In this document: positions 7,181 through 15,708 of the stretch, piece by piece | Layout: the number at the start of each line of letters is the position of its first letter | Position numbering within the stretch: position 1 is the stretch's first letter | Assembly: GCA_902798815.1 (NCBI GenBank) | Contig: CADBYH010000013.1 | Location: 1-42,292, forward strand | Length of the DNA stretch: 42,292 nt | Direction: 5' to 3' | Source of the DNA: an uncultured Erysipelotrichaceae bacterium | GTDB taxonomy: Bacteria; Bacillota_I; Bacilli_A; RF39; UBA660 | The notes under the pieces: model-generated | What the model was told of the DNA's origin: nothing | What the model saw: the letters and a program-made list of their open reading frames with translations, nothing else | Databases searched by the model: none | Program-made: the position numbers and the translations under genes

Positions 7181-8261
7181 CTTTTTTTATAAATTTTCTT
7201 GGTACTCTGTAACTTATGTTTGTTAAAAATTCATAATTTATTGTATTTGTTTTAGTTGCTAGTTCATCTAATTTAATATTAATATCATCATAAATAATTA
7301 CTTTATCCCCTACTTTAACATTTTCTATATTAGTAATATCTATCATACAACTATCCATACATATTGTTCCTACTACATTTGCATATTTTCCATTTATATA
7401 GACGTGTGCGTTATTGATAAGATTTCTTTTATATCCATCGGCGTATCCTATTGGTATTGTTGCAATTATTTTATCCTCTTCACAGATATATTTTTGATTA
7501 TAACTTATAGCTTGGCCTTTTGATACTTTTTTTATAAATGTTATTTCTGTTATTAATTTAGTAATTGGATCTGTTTTTAATTTATCTGAACTATTTGGGA
7601 ATGGTTCATATCCATACATTATTATTCCTGGTCTTATAGCATTAGTAAAATCAAAACTATTATAGTTAATTATTCCGTTTGATGCTGATATATGAATATA
7701 TTTTGGATCGATTTTATTTGTTTTTATTATATTTAGTGCTTTTTTAAATATATTTATTTGTTTAGTTGTATATTCTTCGTCATAATCTGCTGATGAGAAA
7801 TGAGAATATACTCCTTCAATTAATATGTTCGAATTATTCAATAGTTTTATAATTTTATCTAATTTGTCTATATTTATTCCTGTTCTATTCATTCCAGTTT
7901 CGATTTCTAGATGTATTTTAAATTTTTTGTTTTTTTCAATTAGTTTCTGGATAAATTCTTTATCACATACTCCTGTTGTTATATTATATTTTTCAATATC
8001 ATTTATTTCATCTATACCTGGTTGGTTTAAAACCAATATTTCTTTTTTATATCCTAATTCTCTTATTTCTATAGCTTCTTCTACTAAAGCTACTGCGATT
8101 ATATTAAACATATTTAATATATCTAGTCTTTTATTTATATATGTTCCATATGCATTTGCTTTGACAACAGGAATAATCTCTTTATTCTTGGAATGGTTTT
8201 TAATTATATTTATGTTATTGATGAATTTATCTAAATCTACTTCTAATCTTGTATTTCTCAT
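7173..8261 (-). CDS. alr: Alanine racemase
   Basis: 362 aa, normal length. The PLP lysine lies in VVKANAYG (about 32-39). Also seen: HLEIETGMNRTGI, RPGIIMYGYEP, the catalytic tyrosine in SYNQKY, and VGTICMDSCMIDIT near the C-terminus. It makes D-alanine for peptidoglycan in the cytoplasm, in agreement with the murE gene further on, and shows that the host has a wall. One monocistronic unit: own extended -10 upstream and terminator downstream. Confidence 0.93.
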   Translation of the reverse strand: MRNTRLEVDLDKFINNINIIKNHSKNKEIIPVVKANAYGTYINKRLDILNMFNIIAVALVEEAIEIRELGYKKEILVLNQPGIDEINDIEKYNITTGVCDKEFIQKLIEKNKKFKIHLEIETGMNRTGINIDKLDKIIKLLNNSNILIEGVYSHFSSADYDEEYTTKQINIFKKALNIIKTNKIDPKYIHISASNGIINYNSFDFTNAIRPGIIMYGYEPFPNSSDKLKTDPITKLITEITFIKKVSKGQAISYNQKYICEEDKIIATIPIGYADGYKRNLINNAHVYINGKYANVVGTICMDSCMIDITNIENVKVGDKVIIYDDINIKLDELATKTNTINYEFLTNISYRVPRKFIKKEN

Positions 8262-8296
8262 ATTAACCTCTTATCTGTAATTATTTCACATTACTG

Positions 8297-8305
8297 ATTA
8301 TATCA
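8297..8305 (-). promoter_or_regulatory. Extended -10 promoter for alr
   Basis: TGATATAAT on the minus strand, 35 nt upstream of the alr ATG. Confidence 0.5.
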
Positions 8306-8354
8306 TATATTTATTATTAAAGTTTAATTTTATGCTTGTATTGATGCATAATTA

Positions 8355-8363
8355 TGATAAAAT
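8355..8363 (+). promoter_or_regulatory. Extended -10 promoter for the 267-aa gene
   Basis: TGATAAAAT on the plus strand, 25 nt before the ATG at 8389. Confidence 0.45.
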
Positions 8364-8388
8364 ATATTGGTATACGGAGGAGATATTC

Positions 8389-9192
8389 ATGAAGATTTTT
8401 AATAAAGAAGATAATAAGGATGTTGTATATGTTCAAAATAGTGATTTATTTTTACTTTTTAGTATAGGACATAAAATGCCTTATGAAGTATATTCAAAAG
8501 TAGTTTCTGATGATATGTTTGCTGATTCAGAAAATGATAAGAGTTTTACACGTTTTACTGATGAGGAGTCAATTTCATTTTTTAGAAATTTATCTTTTAT
8601 TATAGATTTTGATAAGGTTAATAAACGTTCTGATGAGGATATTGATTATTTATATAATTTTACAAAGAATGAAAGGATTAATTTAGATAATAAATATATT
8701 TTAAATTCATTTAATACTAATGATGATGAAGTTTCGTTACAGTATATTATTTTAGATAAACAGGTATCTGATTATGAAGATATTATTAATTTTAGGAAAG
8801 GGAATAATAAGATTATATTCCCTATTGTACCTAAGAGTGATGCATTTAGATGTGAAACTGATTCATATGGTGGTTATTATCTTTCTGAATGCTGTGATCC
8901 TGATAAATTGTTATTATATAAAATAAATGGTGAGAAATTTAGAAACGATGATACTGTTCCATTGGATTTTTTAAGAAATAGTATATTGTTATGTGCGATG
9001 GAGTCAAAAGATAAGTCTAGGTTTACTCAGGGATTTTCTACAAAATATTCATTAAGTGAAGATAGTTTATATTTAATTGTACAACTTCGTGATGAAAAGA
9101 ATATTAAAGAAAATAGTTATACTGTACCTAAAACTTCTAAAGTTCAAAAATTAAAAAAGAAAATGAAAGATCTTTTCAGTAATAAAAAATAA
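8389..9192 (+). CDS. Hypothetical cytoplasmic protein
   Basis: 267 aa from the ATG at 8389, which follows a GGAGGAG site; a longer frame from 8332 would include the promoter and is rejected. The protein is acidic with no signal peptide or membrane segment. It has a lysine-rich tail (about residues 245-267). Segments such as IIFPIVPKSDAFRC and YGGYYLSECCDPDKLLLYKING suggest a globular mixed fold, but I recognise no family. It is flanked by alr (divergent) and the tRNA pair (convergent), with its own terminator. Confidence 0.8.
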   Translation: MKIFNKEDNKDVVYVQNSDLFLLFSIGHKMPYEVYSKVVSDDMFADSENDKSFTRFTDEESISFFRNLSFIIDFDKVNKRSDEDIDYLYNFTKNERINLDNKYILNSFNTNDDEVSLQYIILDKQVSDYEDIINFRKGNNKIIFPIVPKSDAFRCETDSYGGYYLSECCDPDKLLLYKINGEKFRNDDTVPLDFLRNSILLCAMESKDKSRFTQGFSTKYSLSEDSLYLIVQLRDEKNIKENSYTVPKTSKVQKLKKKMKDLFSNKK

Positions 9193-9209
9193 CTATATAG
9201 TTATTTTTT
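9184..9209 (+). terminator. Terminator of the 267-aa gene
   Basis: Inverted repeat AAAAAATAACTA / TAGTTATTTTTT across the stop codon, followed by further T residues on the plus strand. The loop is very short unless inner pairs open. Confidence 0.7.
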
Positions 9210-9215
9210 TTATAC

Positions 9216-9244
9216 AAAAAAACCAATCTGAAATGATTGGTTTT
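9216..9244 (-). terminator. Terminator of the tRNA operon
   Basis: 10-bp stem AAAACCAATC / GATTGGTTTT (9219-9228 with 9235-9244), 6-nt loop, followed on the minus strand by a T tract. It lies about 34 nt downstream of tRNA-Leu. Confidence 0.8.
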
Positions 9245-9277
9245 ATATTGAAGTTCATTATTTGAACTTGTAGTCAC

Positions 9278-9361
9278 TGGTGCGAGTAACAGGAGTTGAA
9301 CCTGCACGTCTAAGACACTAGATCCTAAGTCTAGCGCGTCTGCCAATTCCGCCATACTCGC
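9278..9361 (-). tRNA. tRNA-Leu (anticodon UAG)
   Basis: 84 nt including an encoded CCA end. The acceptor GCGAGT pairs with ACTCGC, the D-arm reads GGCGGAATTGGCAGACGC, the anticodon loop is CTTAGGA (UAG), and there is a long variable arm typical of class II tRNAs. The T-arm is GCAGGTTCAACTCCTGT. Confidence 0.96.
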
Positions 9362-9367
9362 AATGAA

Positions 9368-9444
9368 TGGTGGACCCTACAGGACTCGAACCTGTGACCG
9401 CCCGGTTATGAGCCGGATGCTCTAACCAACTGAGCTAAGGGTCC
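9368..9444 (-). tRNA. CAU tRNA, probably tRNA-Ile2 (lysidine), alternatively elongator Met
   Basis: 77 nt including encoded CCA. Acceptor GGACCCT, D-arm TAGCTCAGTTGGTTAGAGC, anticodon loop CTCATAA (CAU). The acceptor with C4 and C5, and overall likeness to the Firmicute Ile2 sequence as I remember it, favour the TilS-modified isoleucine tRNA over elongator Met. The body is certain, the charged amino acid less so. Transcribed first in the pair. Confidence 0.9.
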
Positions 9445-9456
9445 AGCGACTACTTA

Positions 9457-9485
9457 ATAATACCATAAAAAATGTGTTGTTGCAA
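9457..9485 (-). promoter_or_regulatory. tRNA operon promoter
   Basis: -35 TTGCAA (9480-9485), 17-nt spacer, -10 TATTAT (9457-9462) preceded by TGG, on the minus strand, ending 12 nt before the first tRNA. Confidence 0.75.
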
Positions 9486-9515
9486 TAGAAATCAATAAAA
9501 AAATAGAGTTATTCT

Positions 9516-9935
9516 CTATTTTCCTAACATATTTAATAAATTTATTTTGAACATATCTTTTTCAGGATTAGTTTTAGAAATCATTACACCTTTATATGTA
9601 GATAATTCTGCTCTATGTCCTTCATCTAATATTCCTTCTGGAGTAATATTAGTTAATAAAATGATTTTTTTCTCGGTATAAACTGTATAATGTAATACAA
9701 TTGGACCATGAACTTTTTTAAATAATTCATCAGTTGGTAATTGCAATTCATAGCTTATAGTTTTATCTTTATCATTTTTATTTACTTCTACTCCTAGGAA
9801 TTTACCTTTTCTTAATTCTGCATAGTAAGTAAATGTTAATTTTTTATAAGCTAACATATTATACTTTCTTACTGATCTTTCTTTCTTTCTAAAATCATTT
9901 TCATCTAAATATTCAAATATATAAGTATTGTTCAT
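9516..9935 (-). CDS. Hypothetical small cytoplasmic protein
   Basis: 139 aa, no signal or membrane segment, with alternating charged and beta-prone stretches (GPIVLHYTVYTEKKIILLTN). Unknown family. It has a strong AGGGGG ribosome site and the best promoter in the window, 88 nt upstream of the start, so it is probably well expressed as a single gene. It follows the surface-protein operon but is separated by that operon's terminator. Confidence 0.78.
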   Translation of the reverse strand: MNNTYIFEYLDENDFRKKERSVRKYNMLAYKKLTFTYYAELRKGKFLGVEVNKNDKDKTISYELQLPTDELFKKVHGPIVLHYTVYTEKKIILLTNITPEGILDEGHRAELSTYKGVMISKTNPEKDMFKINLLNMLGK

Positions 9936-10023
9936 AAAATTAACCCCCTTTTAATAATATGAAACTTTTAATTGTAAATATACTTTTTCCTTTGTTTTCC
10001 TTGTATACCTTCAATGTGCATAT

Positions 10024-10052
10024 ATTATACCACAAATGTTGTATAATGTCAA
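10024..10052 (-). promoter_or_regulatory. Near-perfect sigma-A promoter for the 139-aa gene
   Basis: TTGACA (10047-10052), 17-nt spacer, TATAAT (10024-10029) on the minus strand. Both boxes match consensus. The leader is about 80 nt. Confidence 0.88.
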
Positions 10053-10070
10053 ATTTTTATTGATAAAAAA

Positions 10071-10094
10071 GAAGAAATTGTTTTTAATTTCTTC
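10071..10094 (-). terminator. Terminator of the surface-protein operon
   Basis: 9-bp arms GAAGAAATT / AATTTCTTC overlapping the stop codon at 10084, then six T residues on the minus strand. Confidence 0.78.
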
Positions 10095-12591
10095 CATATC
10101 TATATTGATGTCCTCCATTATTGTTGTTCTTTCCTTGTGCTGCTAATTCTTCAACGTAGGCATCTACTAAATCTTTTTTTAATTCTTCATCTGATAATTC
10201 TTCTAAAATATCGTCTTCTTGTCTTGCTCCTGTTGGTACACCATCAAATTTTTTACCAGTTTTATTAGGGTCAGGTAGATCTTTTTCTGTTTGATCTCCA
10301 TTAGAGTCTGTTGTTATATTATTAACTGAACCATTTAGGTTTCCGTTGTTATCAGAGTGATTGTTATCGAATGTTACTCCATGTTCACCGAAATCACTTT
10401 CATTTACTTTTCCATTATTATTTGCTTGTGAAATTCTTTGTTGCATATCTTCTTCGTCTTGAGCAACTTCTGAATTGATTTTTTGAGCAGCTTGATCTGC
10501 TTGTTTTTGTTGTCTTTGACGTTCACTTTCTGCATTTGATTCACCTTGTTTTTTTGCTTGTTGATTTTCTTGATTAATTTCTTGATCAATTTTATTCTTT
10601 ACGCTTTTAGGTATTTCTCTTTCGGTTTCAGTTACTTCTTCACTATATGATACACTCTTTTTTGATGTGTTTATTGTTTGATAGTCTACATTATTTATTT
10701 TTAGAGCATCTGTAAATGAATCTAATTTTGTTAATTCTCTATGATTATCATCAATAACATACATATCCTTATCAATTGCTTCTTTAATGATTGCATTTCT
10801 ATATTGTTCAAATGTTGGGTTTTCTTTATCTTCTTGTGCTGATAATGATATTGTTTCTATTCTTTCAAAAGTGCTTTGTGCATAATTACATAGACCTAAA
10901 TCATTTATAAAATCCATTTCATTGTCTGTTAATGTATAGTCTTCTTCTAGGTCGCAAAATAACATTTCGGCTGCTGTAATCATTGGAGTAACTGATAATT
11001 TGTATGGTTCAATTTTACGATCATCTGCGTGTGACATTCCTTCTGTTCTTTCTTCAATTGATACAGGGAAATCTTTTCTGACATTATCATAGAATTCTTT
11101 TACGTATTTTAATTGACCTTTACCTGTTGTTGTTTTTGCTTTTAGGAATAAGTCATGATATTTTTGATAAAACTGTTTTCCTTCAGCGCCTTCTATTAAT
11201 GTTAACATATTTACTGGATATTTTGCATTTTCTATAACATATGCTGCTGCTAATTGCATTGAACCTGTTTTATAAGCGTCAGTTAATTCATCTTTTCTTA
11301 CTTCAGTTCCGTTAAAGTATGCTTTAATTTGTTTTGTAGAATATCCATTATATGCGTTTTGTAGTGCTACTAATTCGTCAAATGTTAGTGCTGCTTTAAT
11401 ATTCTTTCCTTTTTCTACATATTTGTTTGCAAATTCACTATTAAAACTATTCATTACCATTGTTAAATTAGCCATAGCATTACTTTGTGTTTCATTTGTT
11501 GTTACACTTATTAACTCATTAGGTGTTAAATGATTATAGTTTGTATTATCTCCAATTATTAATATATCATGTCTATTATTTTGATTTTGATCTGGATTTG
11601 GTTGTCCGGATATTGAAGAAGTTGGATTATTTACCATTTGTCCTGTAAGAGATCTTCTAGATTGACATGAATATAATCCAAATCCTGTAAGTATTGCTAA
11701 TACAAAACATGTTAATCTCTTAACTATTTTTAATGATTTTATTCTATCTACTATTCTTTCAAAGAATCCTTTTTTTACAGGTTTTAAATCGTTGTCTACT
11801 ATTATATATCCATCTATATCTGAATAATCATCATCTTCATTATTGTTATTTTCTGATGATTGATTTGTTGTTTCATTTACTTCTTCGATTTCTTCTTCAT
11901 TTGTATTTTCTTCTTCAGGTTCTTCATCATCAGTAATTATATTAATGTCTTCTTGTGTATCGTTGTTTTCTGGTCTTCTATTTACTGGTTGATTATTTTG
12001 TTCATTATTTTCTTGAGATTGTTCTTGTTGTTCATGTTGTTCATTCTCTGATGTAGTATTTTGAACATTACCATTTTCATCAATATTATTGTTATTCTCT
12101 GCTACTGTATTATTATCTTCTACTGGTGGATTATCATCAGTGAATACTTGAATATCATCAGGATTTGATGATGGATAGTTAATAATATTTTGTCTTGCTC
12201 CTGGTTGAATTTGACTATTTCTTCTTTGAAAAACACTATGATTTCCTTCTTCTGCGATTGTTGAAGTTGGAATATATCTATGTATATATTGAATTTGATC
12301 ATCATCTTCAGTATTTTCTGGTACTACAGGTGGCATATATTCTTGCTCTTCTGTTGATACAAAAGATGTGTATTTCTTTTCTAATTCTTTTGTAGACATT
12401 ACATGAATTGAGTCTTTTATCGCTTGATTTGTAATTGCATTATTTTTTACTAATTCAATTAATAATTCTATTGCATCGTTTTTTGGAACAACTCTTGTTT
12501 TTCCATTTTTATAAAAAATTAATGCTTTTTCTACTTCTCCGTCTTCATCATTATCTTTATCATAATAAAATACTATATTAGCTATTTTCAT
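10084..12591 (-). CDS. Large single-pass membrane protein, Asn/Gln/Glu-rich, unknown
   Basis: 835 aa. An N-terminal globular part (about 1-60, FYKNGKTRVVPKNDAIELLIELV) is followed by a long low-complexity acidic Asn/Gln/Glu region (about 85-265), a basic stretch, a hydrophobic segment (about 291-309), a helical domain (about 350-640), a Gln-rich coiled-coil candidate (about 665-715) and an acidic tail. With no N-terminal signal, the simplest topology is N-in with about 290 residues inside and 520 outside (inference). It follows the 627-aa membrane protein by 14 nt behind a GGGGAG site, in one operon. I do not recognise a family. Confidence 0.8.
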   Translation of the reverse strand: MKIANIVFYYDKDNDEDGEVEKALIFYKNGKTRVVPKNDAIELLIELVKNNAITNQAIKDSIHVMSTKELEKKYTSFVSTEEQEYMPPVVPENTEDDDQIQYIHRYIPTSTIAEEGNHSVFQRRNSQIQPGARQNIINYPSSNPDDIQVFTDDNPPVEDNNTVAENNNNIDENGNVQNTTSENEQHEQQEQSQENNEQNNQPVNRRPENNDTQEDINIITDDEEPEEENTNEEEIEEVNETTNQSSENNNNEDDDYSDIDGYIIVDNDLKPVKKGFFERIVDRIKSLKIVKRLTCFVLAILTGFGLYSCQSRRSLTGQMVNNPTSSISGQPNPDQNQNNRHDILIIGDNTNYNHLTPNELISVTTNETQSNAMANLTMVMNSFNSEFANKYVEKGKNIKAALTFDELVALQNAYNGYSTKQIKAYFNGTEVRKDELTDAYKTGSMQLAAAYVIENAKYPVNMLTLIEGAEGKQFYQKYHDLFLKAKTTTGKGQLKYVKEFYDNVRKDFPVSIEERTEGMSHADDRKIEPYKLSVTPMITAAEMLFCDLEEDYTLTDNEMDFINDLGLCNYAQSTFERIETISLSAQEDKENPTFEQYRNAIIKEAIDKDMYVIDDNHRELTKLDSFTDALKINNVDYQTINTSKKSVSYSEEVTETEREIPKSVKNKIDQEINQENQQAKKQGESNAESERQRQQKQADQAAQKINSEVAQDEEDMQQRISQANNNGKVNESDFGEHGVTFDNNHSDNNGNLNGSVNNITTDSNGDQTEKDLPDPNKTGKKFDGVPTGARQEDDILEELSDEELKKDLVDAYVEELAAQGKNNNNGGHQYRYGRN

Positions 12592-12605
12592 ATTTATTTC
12601 TCCCC

Positions 12606-14489
12606 TTACTTAACTTTTTTTCTCCCTGTATATATCCAACCATCATTTAATAATGATTGATCATTATAACTACTCCATTTTATTTGTGTTGTTCCTGATG
12701 TTAGTTTTTCTCTTGATTTTGTGCTTTTATAACATACATCTCCATATAAAGGTTCTTCTCTTGATGCTTTTTCAGTTATTGTTATTGTTGAATATATTGG
12801 TATTGTTTTTATTACATATTCTCCACAACTTGCTTTATATGATGTTGATGATGCAACTACTTCTGTTGTTGATGATACACTTGTTAATGATTTTGCATAA
12901 CTATATGAATCATAGTAGTAATTTGGTAATGTTGTACATGTATCGTTACAATAACTATAATCTGCTCCTACAAATACATAATGTGTTGTTGCAGTGTCTC
13001 TTGGTGGATTTGAATAACTTTGTCTTCCGTTATATGACCAACTTCCTGTAGATGCTTTTGTTGTTGATGCAATTGTATTTATTGTTGTATATGTAGTAGT
13101 TGTTGCATATAATTTTTTATTTATTTCAACATAATTGTATTTTGAACATGATTTTTGTTTATATGATCCAGTTTGTTTAACTATATCTCTTGTTGTAGAA
13201 TATGTTTTTTTGTATGTGCCTATTTTTTCTTTTCTTTTTAAAGTTTGTAGTTTCATTAAACATGTTGAATCGTTGTCATTACAATTAATTTCTTTTGTTG
13301 AACAGTCTGTTTTTTCCCAATTTGACCAATCTGACCAGTTACTATATGTTTCTTCAATTGTTTTTGAATATTCGTATACATATTCTTTTTCTTCTTTTGG
13401 TTGTTCTTTACATTCTTTATCAAATGTTTCTTTATTAATGTTATTTCCATCTTTACCAAAATAATATCCATTAACTATTTCACATTTTGGTGCTTGACAA
13501 CTCTTTATATAATTTATTTCTGATGTTGTGTTTCCGTTTTTATCATAGAATTTGCCATTTTTCTTTTCGCATTTATATGATGGTTTTGGTGCTGATTGAG
13601 TATTACACTCTTTATCAAATCTTGATTTTGTAACATTATTTCCATCTTTACCAAAATAATATCCATTAACTATTTCACATTTTGGTGCTTGGCAACTTTT
13701 AATATATTCATATTCTGTAGTAATATTCCCATTTTTATCATAGTAATTACCATTCATATTTTGACATATATGAGTTTCTTTTTGTTCTTCTTTAGGTGTT
13801 ACTACTACGGTATAATTATTATTTGAATTACTGTTTGTATTGTTATTAGTAATTGTATTATTGCTACTACTATTATTATTTACTATTGTTTGATTTTTTT
13901 CTTCTTCTTTTGATGCTTTTATACTTGTGTTTTCTTCTATTTCTTTATTCTTTTCACAAATATTTGTTTTACAGTATGAATAACATCCTAAATGTACAAG
14001 AATATAGTCTTCTTTTTCACTATCTTTTAGATTTACTTTTAGAATATATTCTGTATCTGTTTTAGTTATTTTTGCATATGATTTTTCTACATCAACATTT
14101 TTGTTGTTTTTATCAGTTAATGGAGTTATTAATTTCATTTCAATCATACTTTTAAGTGTTATTTTATCTGAAGTATTTACATCTTTTGGTAAATGCTCGT
14201 CTGTATAATATGAAATTGCAGCATCTTTCATTTTTTCAATATTATTCGAAAAGATTTGTTTTGATAATGCTTTTATTTCTTTAGTATTACATTTTTTATT
14301 ATCTTCTTTACACTTTTTACTTACAATTGTTGTTTTTGGTTCTTTTGTTGTTTGTTTTTTATTTTTTGTAATATTAAATAATTTTGGAACATACCAAATT
14401 ATTAATAATACAATGATTGCTAGTATTAATACTTTCAAAATAAATCTTAATATTGGGAACCCTTTTTCTTCATATTCTTCTGTATACAT
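12606..14489 (-). CDS. Cys- and Ser/Thr-rich surface protein with internal repeats
   Basis: 627 aa from the ATG at 14489; an in-frame TTG at 14495 is too close to the GGGGAG site. A short cytoplasmic tail is followed by a membrane segment (about 16-38), an extracellular helical part (about 65-160), an Asn/Ser linker (about 200-225), two tandem copies of a 65-residue unit (core PKCEIVNGYYFGKDGN, about 275-395), a WSDWSNW stretch (about 385-392) reminiscent of thrombospondin-type repeats, and a Thr/Ser/Tyr-rich C-terminus with many cysteines. Likely disulfide-bonded outside the membrane. First gene of the operon with the 835-aa protein. Confidence 0.8.
   Translation of the reverse strand: MYTEEYEEKGFPILRFILKVLILAIIVLLIIWYVPKLFNITKNKKQTTKEPKTTIVSKKCKEDNKKCNTKEIKALSKQIFSNNIEKMKDAAISYYTDEHLPKDVNTSDKITLKSMIEMKLITPLTDKNNKNVDVEKSYAKITKTDTEYILKVNLKDSEKEDYILVHLGCYSYCKTNICEKNKEIEENTSIKASKEEEKNQTIVNNNSSSNNTITNNNTNSNSNNNYTVVVTPKEEQKETHICQNMNGNYYDKNGNITTEYEYIKSCQAPKCEIVNGYYFGKDGNNVTKSRFDKECNTQSAPKPSYKCEKKNGKFYDKNGNTTSEINYIKSCQAPKCEIVNGYYFGKDGNNINKETFDKECKEQPKEEKEYVYEYSKTIEETYSNWSDWSNWEKTDCSTKEINCNDNDSTCLMKLQTLKRKEKIGTYKKTYSTTRDIVKQTGSYKQKSCSKYNYVEINKKLYATTTTYTTINTIASTTKASTGSWSYNGRQSYSNPPRDTATTHYVFVGADYSYCNDTCTTLPNYYYDSYSYAKSLTSVSSTTEVVASSTSYKASCGEYVIKTIPIYSTITITEKASREEPLYGDVCYKSTKSREKLTSGTTQIKWSSYNDQSLLNDGWIYTGRKKVK
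13441..13755 (-). repeat. Two in-frame tandem repeats, unit 195 bp (65 aa)
   Basis: DNA near 13441-13560 recurs near 13636-13755 with an exact 195-bp offset. About 56 bases in each copy's core are identical, encoding NGYYFGKDGNN in both; the flanks diverge. The offset keeps the frame and both units end with the same SCQAPKCE motif. Confidence 0.85.
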
Positions 14490-14523
14490 ATTCAATACTC
14501 CCCTCTGATAACGTATTGAATAT
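14488..14523 (-). promoter_or_regulatory. Perfect 11-bp dyad spanning -10 to start codon (operator candidate)
   Basis: ATATTCAATAC and GTATTGAATAT (14513-14523 and 14488-14498 on the plus map) are separated by 14 nt. One arm overlaps the -10 box, the spacer holds the GGGGAG ribosome site and the other arm reaches the AT of the ATG. This fits a repressor site, or a hairpin that could mask translation if transcription starts upstream. Confidence 0.55.
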
Positions 14524-14550
14524 CTTACTGCAAAAAGGCTTATTTGTCAA
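14522..14550 (-). promoter_or_regulatory. Promoter of the surface-protein operon
   Basis: TTGACA (14545-14550), 17-nt spacer, TAAGAT (14522-14527) on the minus strand. Its -10 overlaps the dyad by two bases. Confidence 0.65.
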
Positions 14551-14555
14551 CGAAA

Positions 14556-14807
14556 TTACTTGATTTTAACTATTGTCTGACCGGTATTAAAATTATCAAT
14601 TTTATATTCTTCAACGTATTTATTTGTTTTTAATGTTACTTGTGTTGTATTTTTAATTATTCCTTGTCCATTACCATGAATTATTATTACTTTTTTGTTT
14701 TTTATTTTGTAATTATCATATATAAAATCATTTATTAATATTTTTGCATATTCTCTATCTATTCCATGTAAATCTAGTGTTGGTAAATTACTATATAATG
14801 TCATCAT
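14556..14807 (-). CDS. Stand-alone Smr domain protein
   Basis: 83 aa. LDLHGIDREYAKILINDFI, then KVIIIHGNGQGIIK and GQTIVKIK, match the Smr domain (MutS2 C-terminal type), a nicking or RNA-cleaving nuclease fold; LDLHG and HGNGQG are the active-site motifs. No MutS2 ATPase is attached. The start overlaps the PfkB gene's 3' end by 17 nt with no clear ribosome site, so it is probably translationally coupled to it. Two adjacent ATGs; either could be used. Confidence 0.82.
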   Translation of the reverse strand: MMTLYSNLPTLDLHGIDREYAKILINDFIYDNYKIKNKKVIIIHGNGQGIIKNTTQVTLKTNKYVEEYKIDNFNTGQTIVKIK

Positions 14808-15687
14808 ATTCTAATACTTCCTTTAGTTCAGGTATTGAATATCTAGCTCCTAATTTTGTTACTGATAATGCTGCTGTTATTGAAGCATATCTTATTGCTT
14901 GTTCTAGACTATATTTTTGAGATATGAAATAGACAAATGCTCCATGGAAAATATCTCCTGCTCCTGTTGAATCTATTGCTTTTACTTTTATACTTGGTAT
15001 TATTTTATATTTTCCATTTATTTCTGTAAAACTACCTTTTTCTTCTAATGTAATTATTATATTCGTTTTATAGAATTCTTTTAATTTTTCATATATTTTT
15101 ATCAAATCATCTATATTATTTACATCCGTTTTCATATTAGTAAATTCTTCTGCAAAATCATGAGAACATATAACATATGTTGATAATTTACCAAGTTTTC
15201 TTGTACTATCATTTAATCTTCCGGCATCTAAAATTGATATTGCATCTGGATTTTCTTTTAATACTTCTTCTGCTGTTTCAGGATGTTCTCCATCTACTAA
15301 TATTACATCTGGTTTTAAATCTATTTTTTTAGATATTCTTAGGATTGGTTTATCTTTTGATGTTATTATCGTTCTTGATCCATTACTTTTATTTGCTATT
15401 ATATAACTACTTGATGTATAGTGATTGTTTACTTTTTCAATATATGTTGTATCTGCTCCAATTCCTTTAAATTCTTCAATTATTCTATCTCCATAGTAAT
15501 CATTTCCTACTATTGATACTATACTGGTATCTAATCCCCATTTACTTAATAAATAACCTCCGTTAGCTGCAGGTCCTCCTCCACATTCAATATGTCCATC
15601 TATTCTTGTTTTAATATTTTCTGTTGGAAATTCATTAACTGGTAATGTTGTATCGTATGTTGAATGTCCTATACAAACTGCTTTCAT
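14791..15687 (-). CDS. PfkB-family sugar/nucleoside kinase
   Basis: 298 aa from the ATG at 15687; a GTG at 15696 is too close to the AGGAG site. GGGPAANGGYLLSKWG (about 35-50) and the C-terminal DSTGAGDIFHGAF with catalytic aspartate (about 242-254) are the two PfkB signatures. Substrate not predictable: ribose, fructose, adenosine or a deoxy sugar are possible. It leads the Smr gene. Its TGATATAAT promoter starts right at the end of the upstream PMT terminator's T tract. Confidence 0.87.
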   Translation of the reverse strand: MKAVCIGHSTYDTTLPVNEFPTENIKTRIDGHIECGGGPAANGGYLLSKWGLDTSIVSIVGNDYYGDRIIEEFKGIGADTTYIEKVNNHYTSSSYIIANKSNGSRTIITSKDKPILRISKKIDLKPDVILVDGEHPETAEEVLKENPDAISILDAGRLNDSTRKLGKLSTYVICSHDFAEEFTNMKTDVNNIDDLIKIYEKLKEFYKTNIIITLEEKGSFTEINGKYKIIPSIKVKAIDSTGAGDIFHGAFVYFISQKYSLEQAIRYASITAALSVTKLGARYSIPELKEVLEYDDII

Positions 15688-15708
15688 TGTACTCACTCTC
15701 CTATTTTA

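Noticed and set aside
8332..8388. Upstream 19-codon extension of the 267-aa gene
   Set aside because: It contains the likely extended -10 and the GGAGGAG site belonging to the ATG at 8389.
9368..9444. Initiator tRNA-fMet
   Set aside because: The acceptor start GGACCCT pairs normally and the anticodon stem lacks the three G-C pairs of initiator tRNA; Ile2 or elongator Met fits better.
10084..12591. Frameshift or artefact in the low-complexity region of the 835-aa protein
   Set aside because: The frame stays open with balanced codon use across the Asn/Gln/Glu region and both flanks look like real protein.
13441..13755. CRISPR-like repeat array
   Set aside because: Only two copies, 195-bp period, in frame within a protein: a coding tandem repeat. 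No other regularly spaced repeats were seen in the window.
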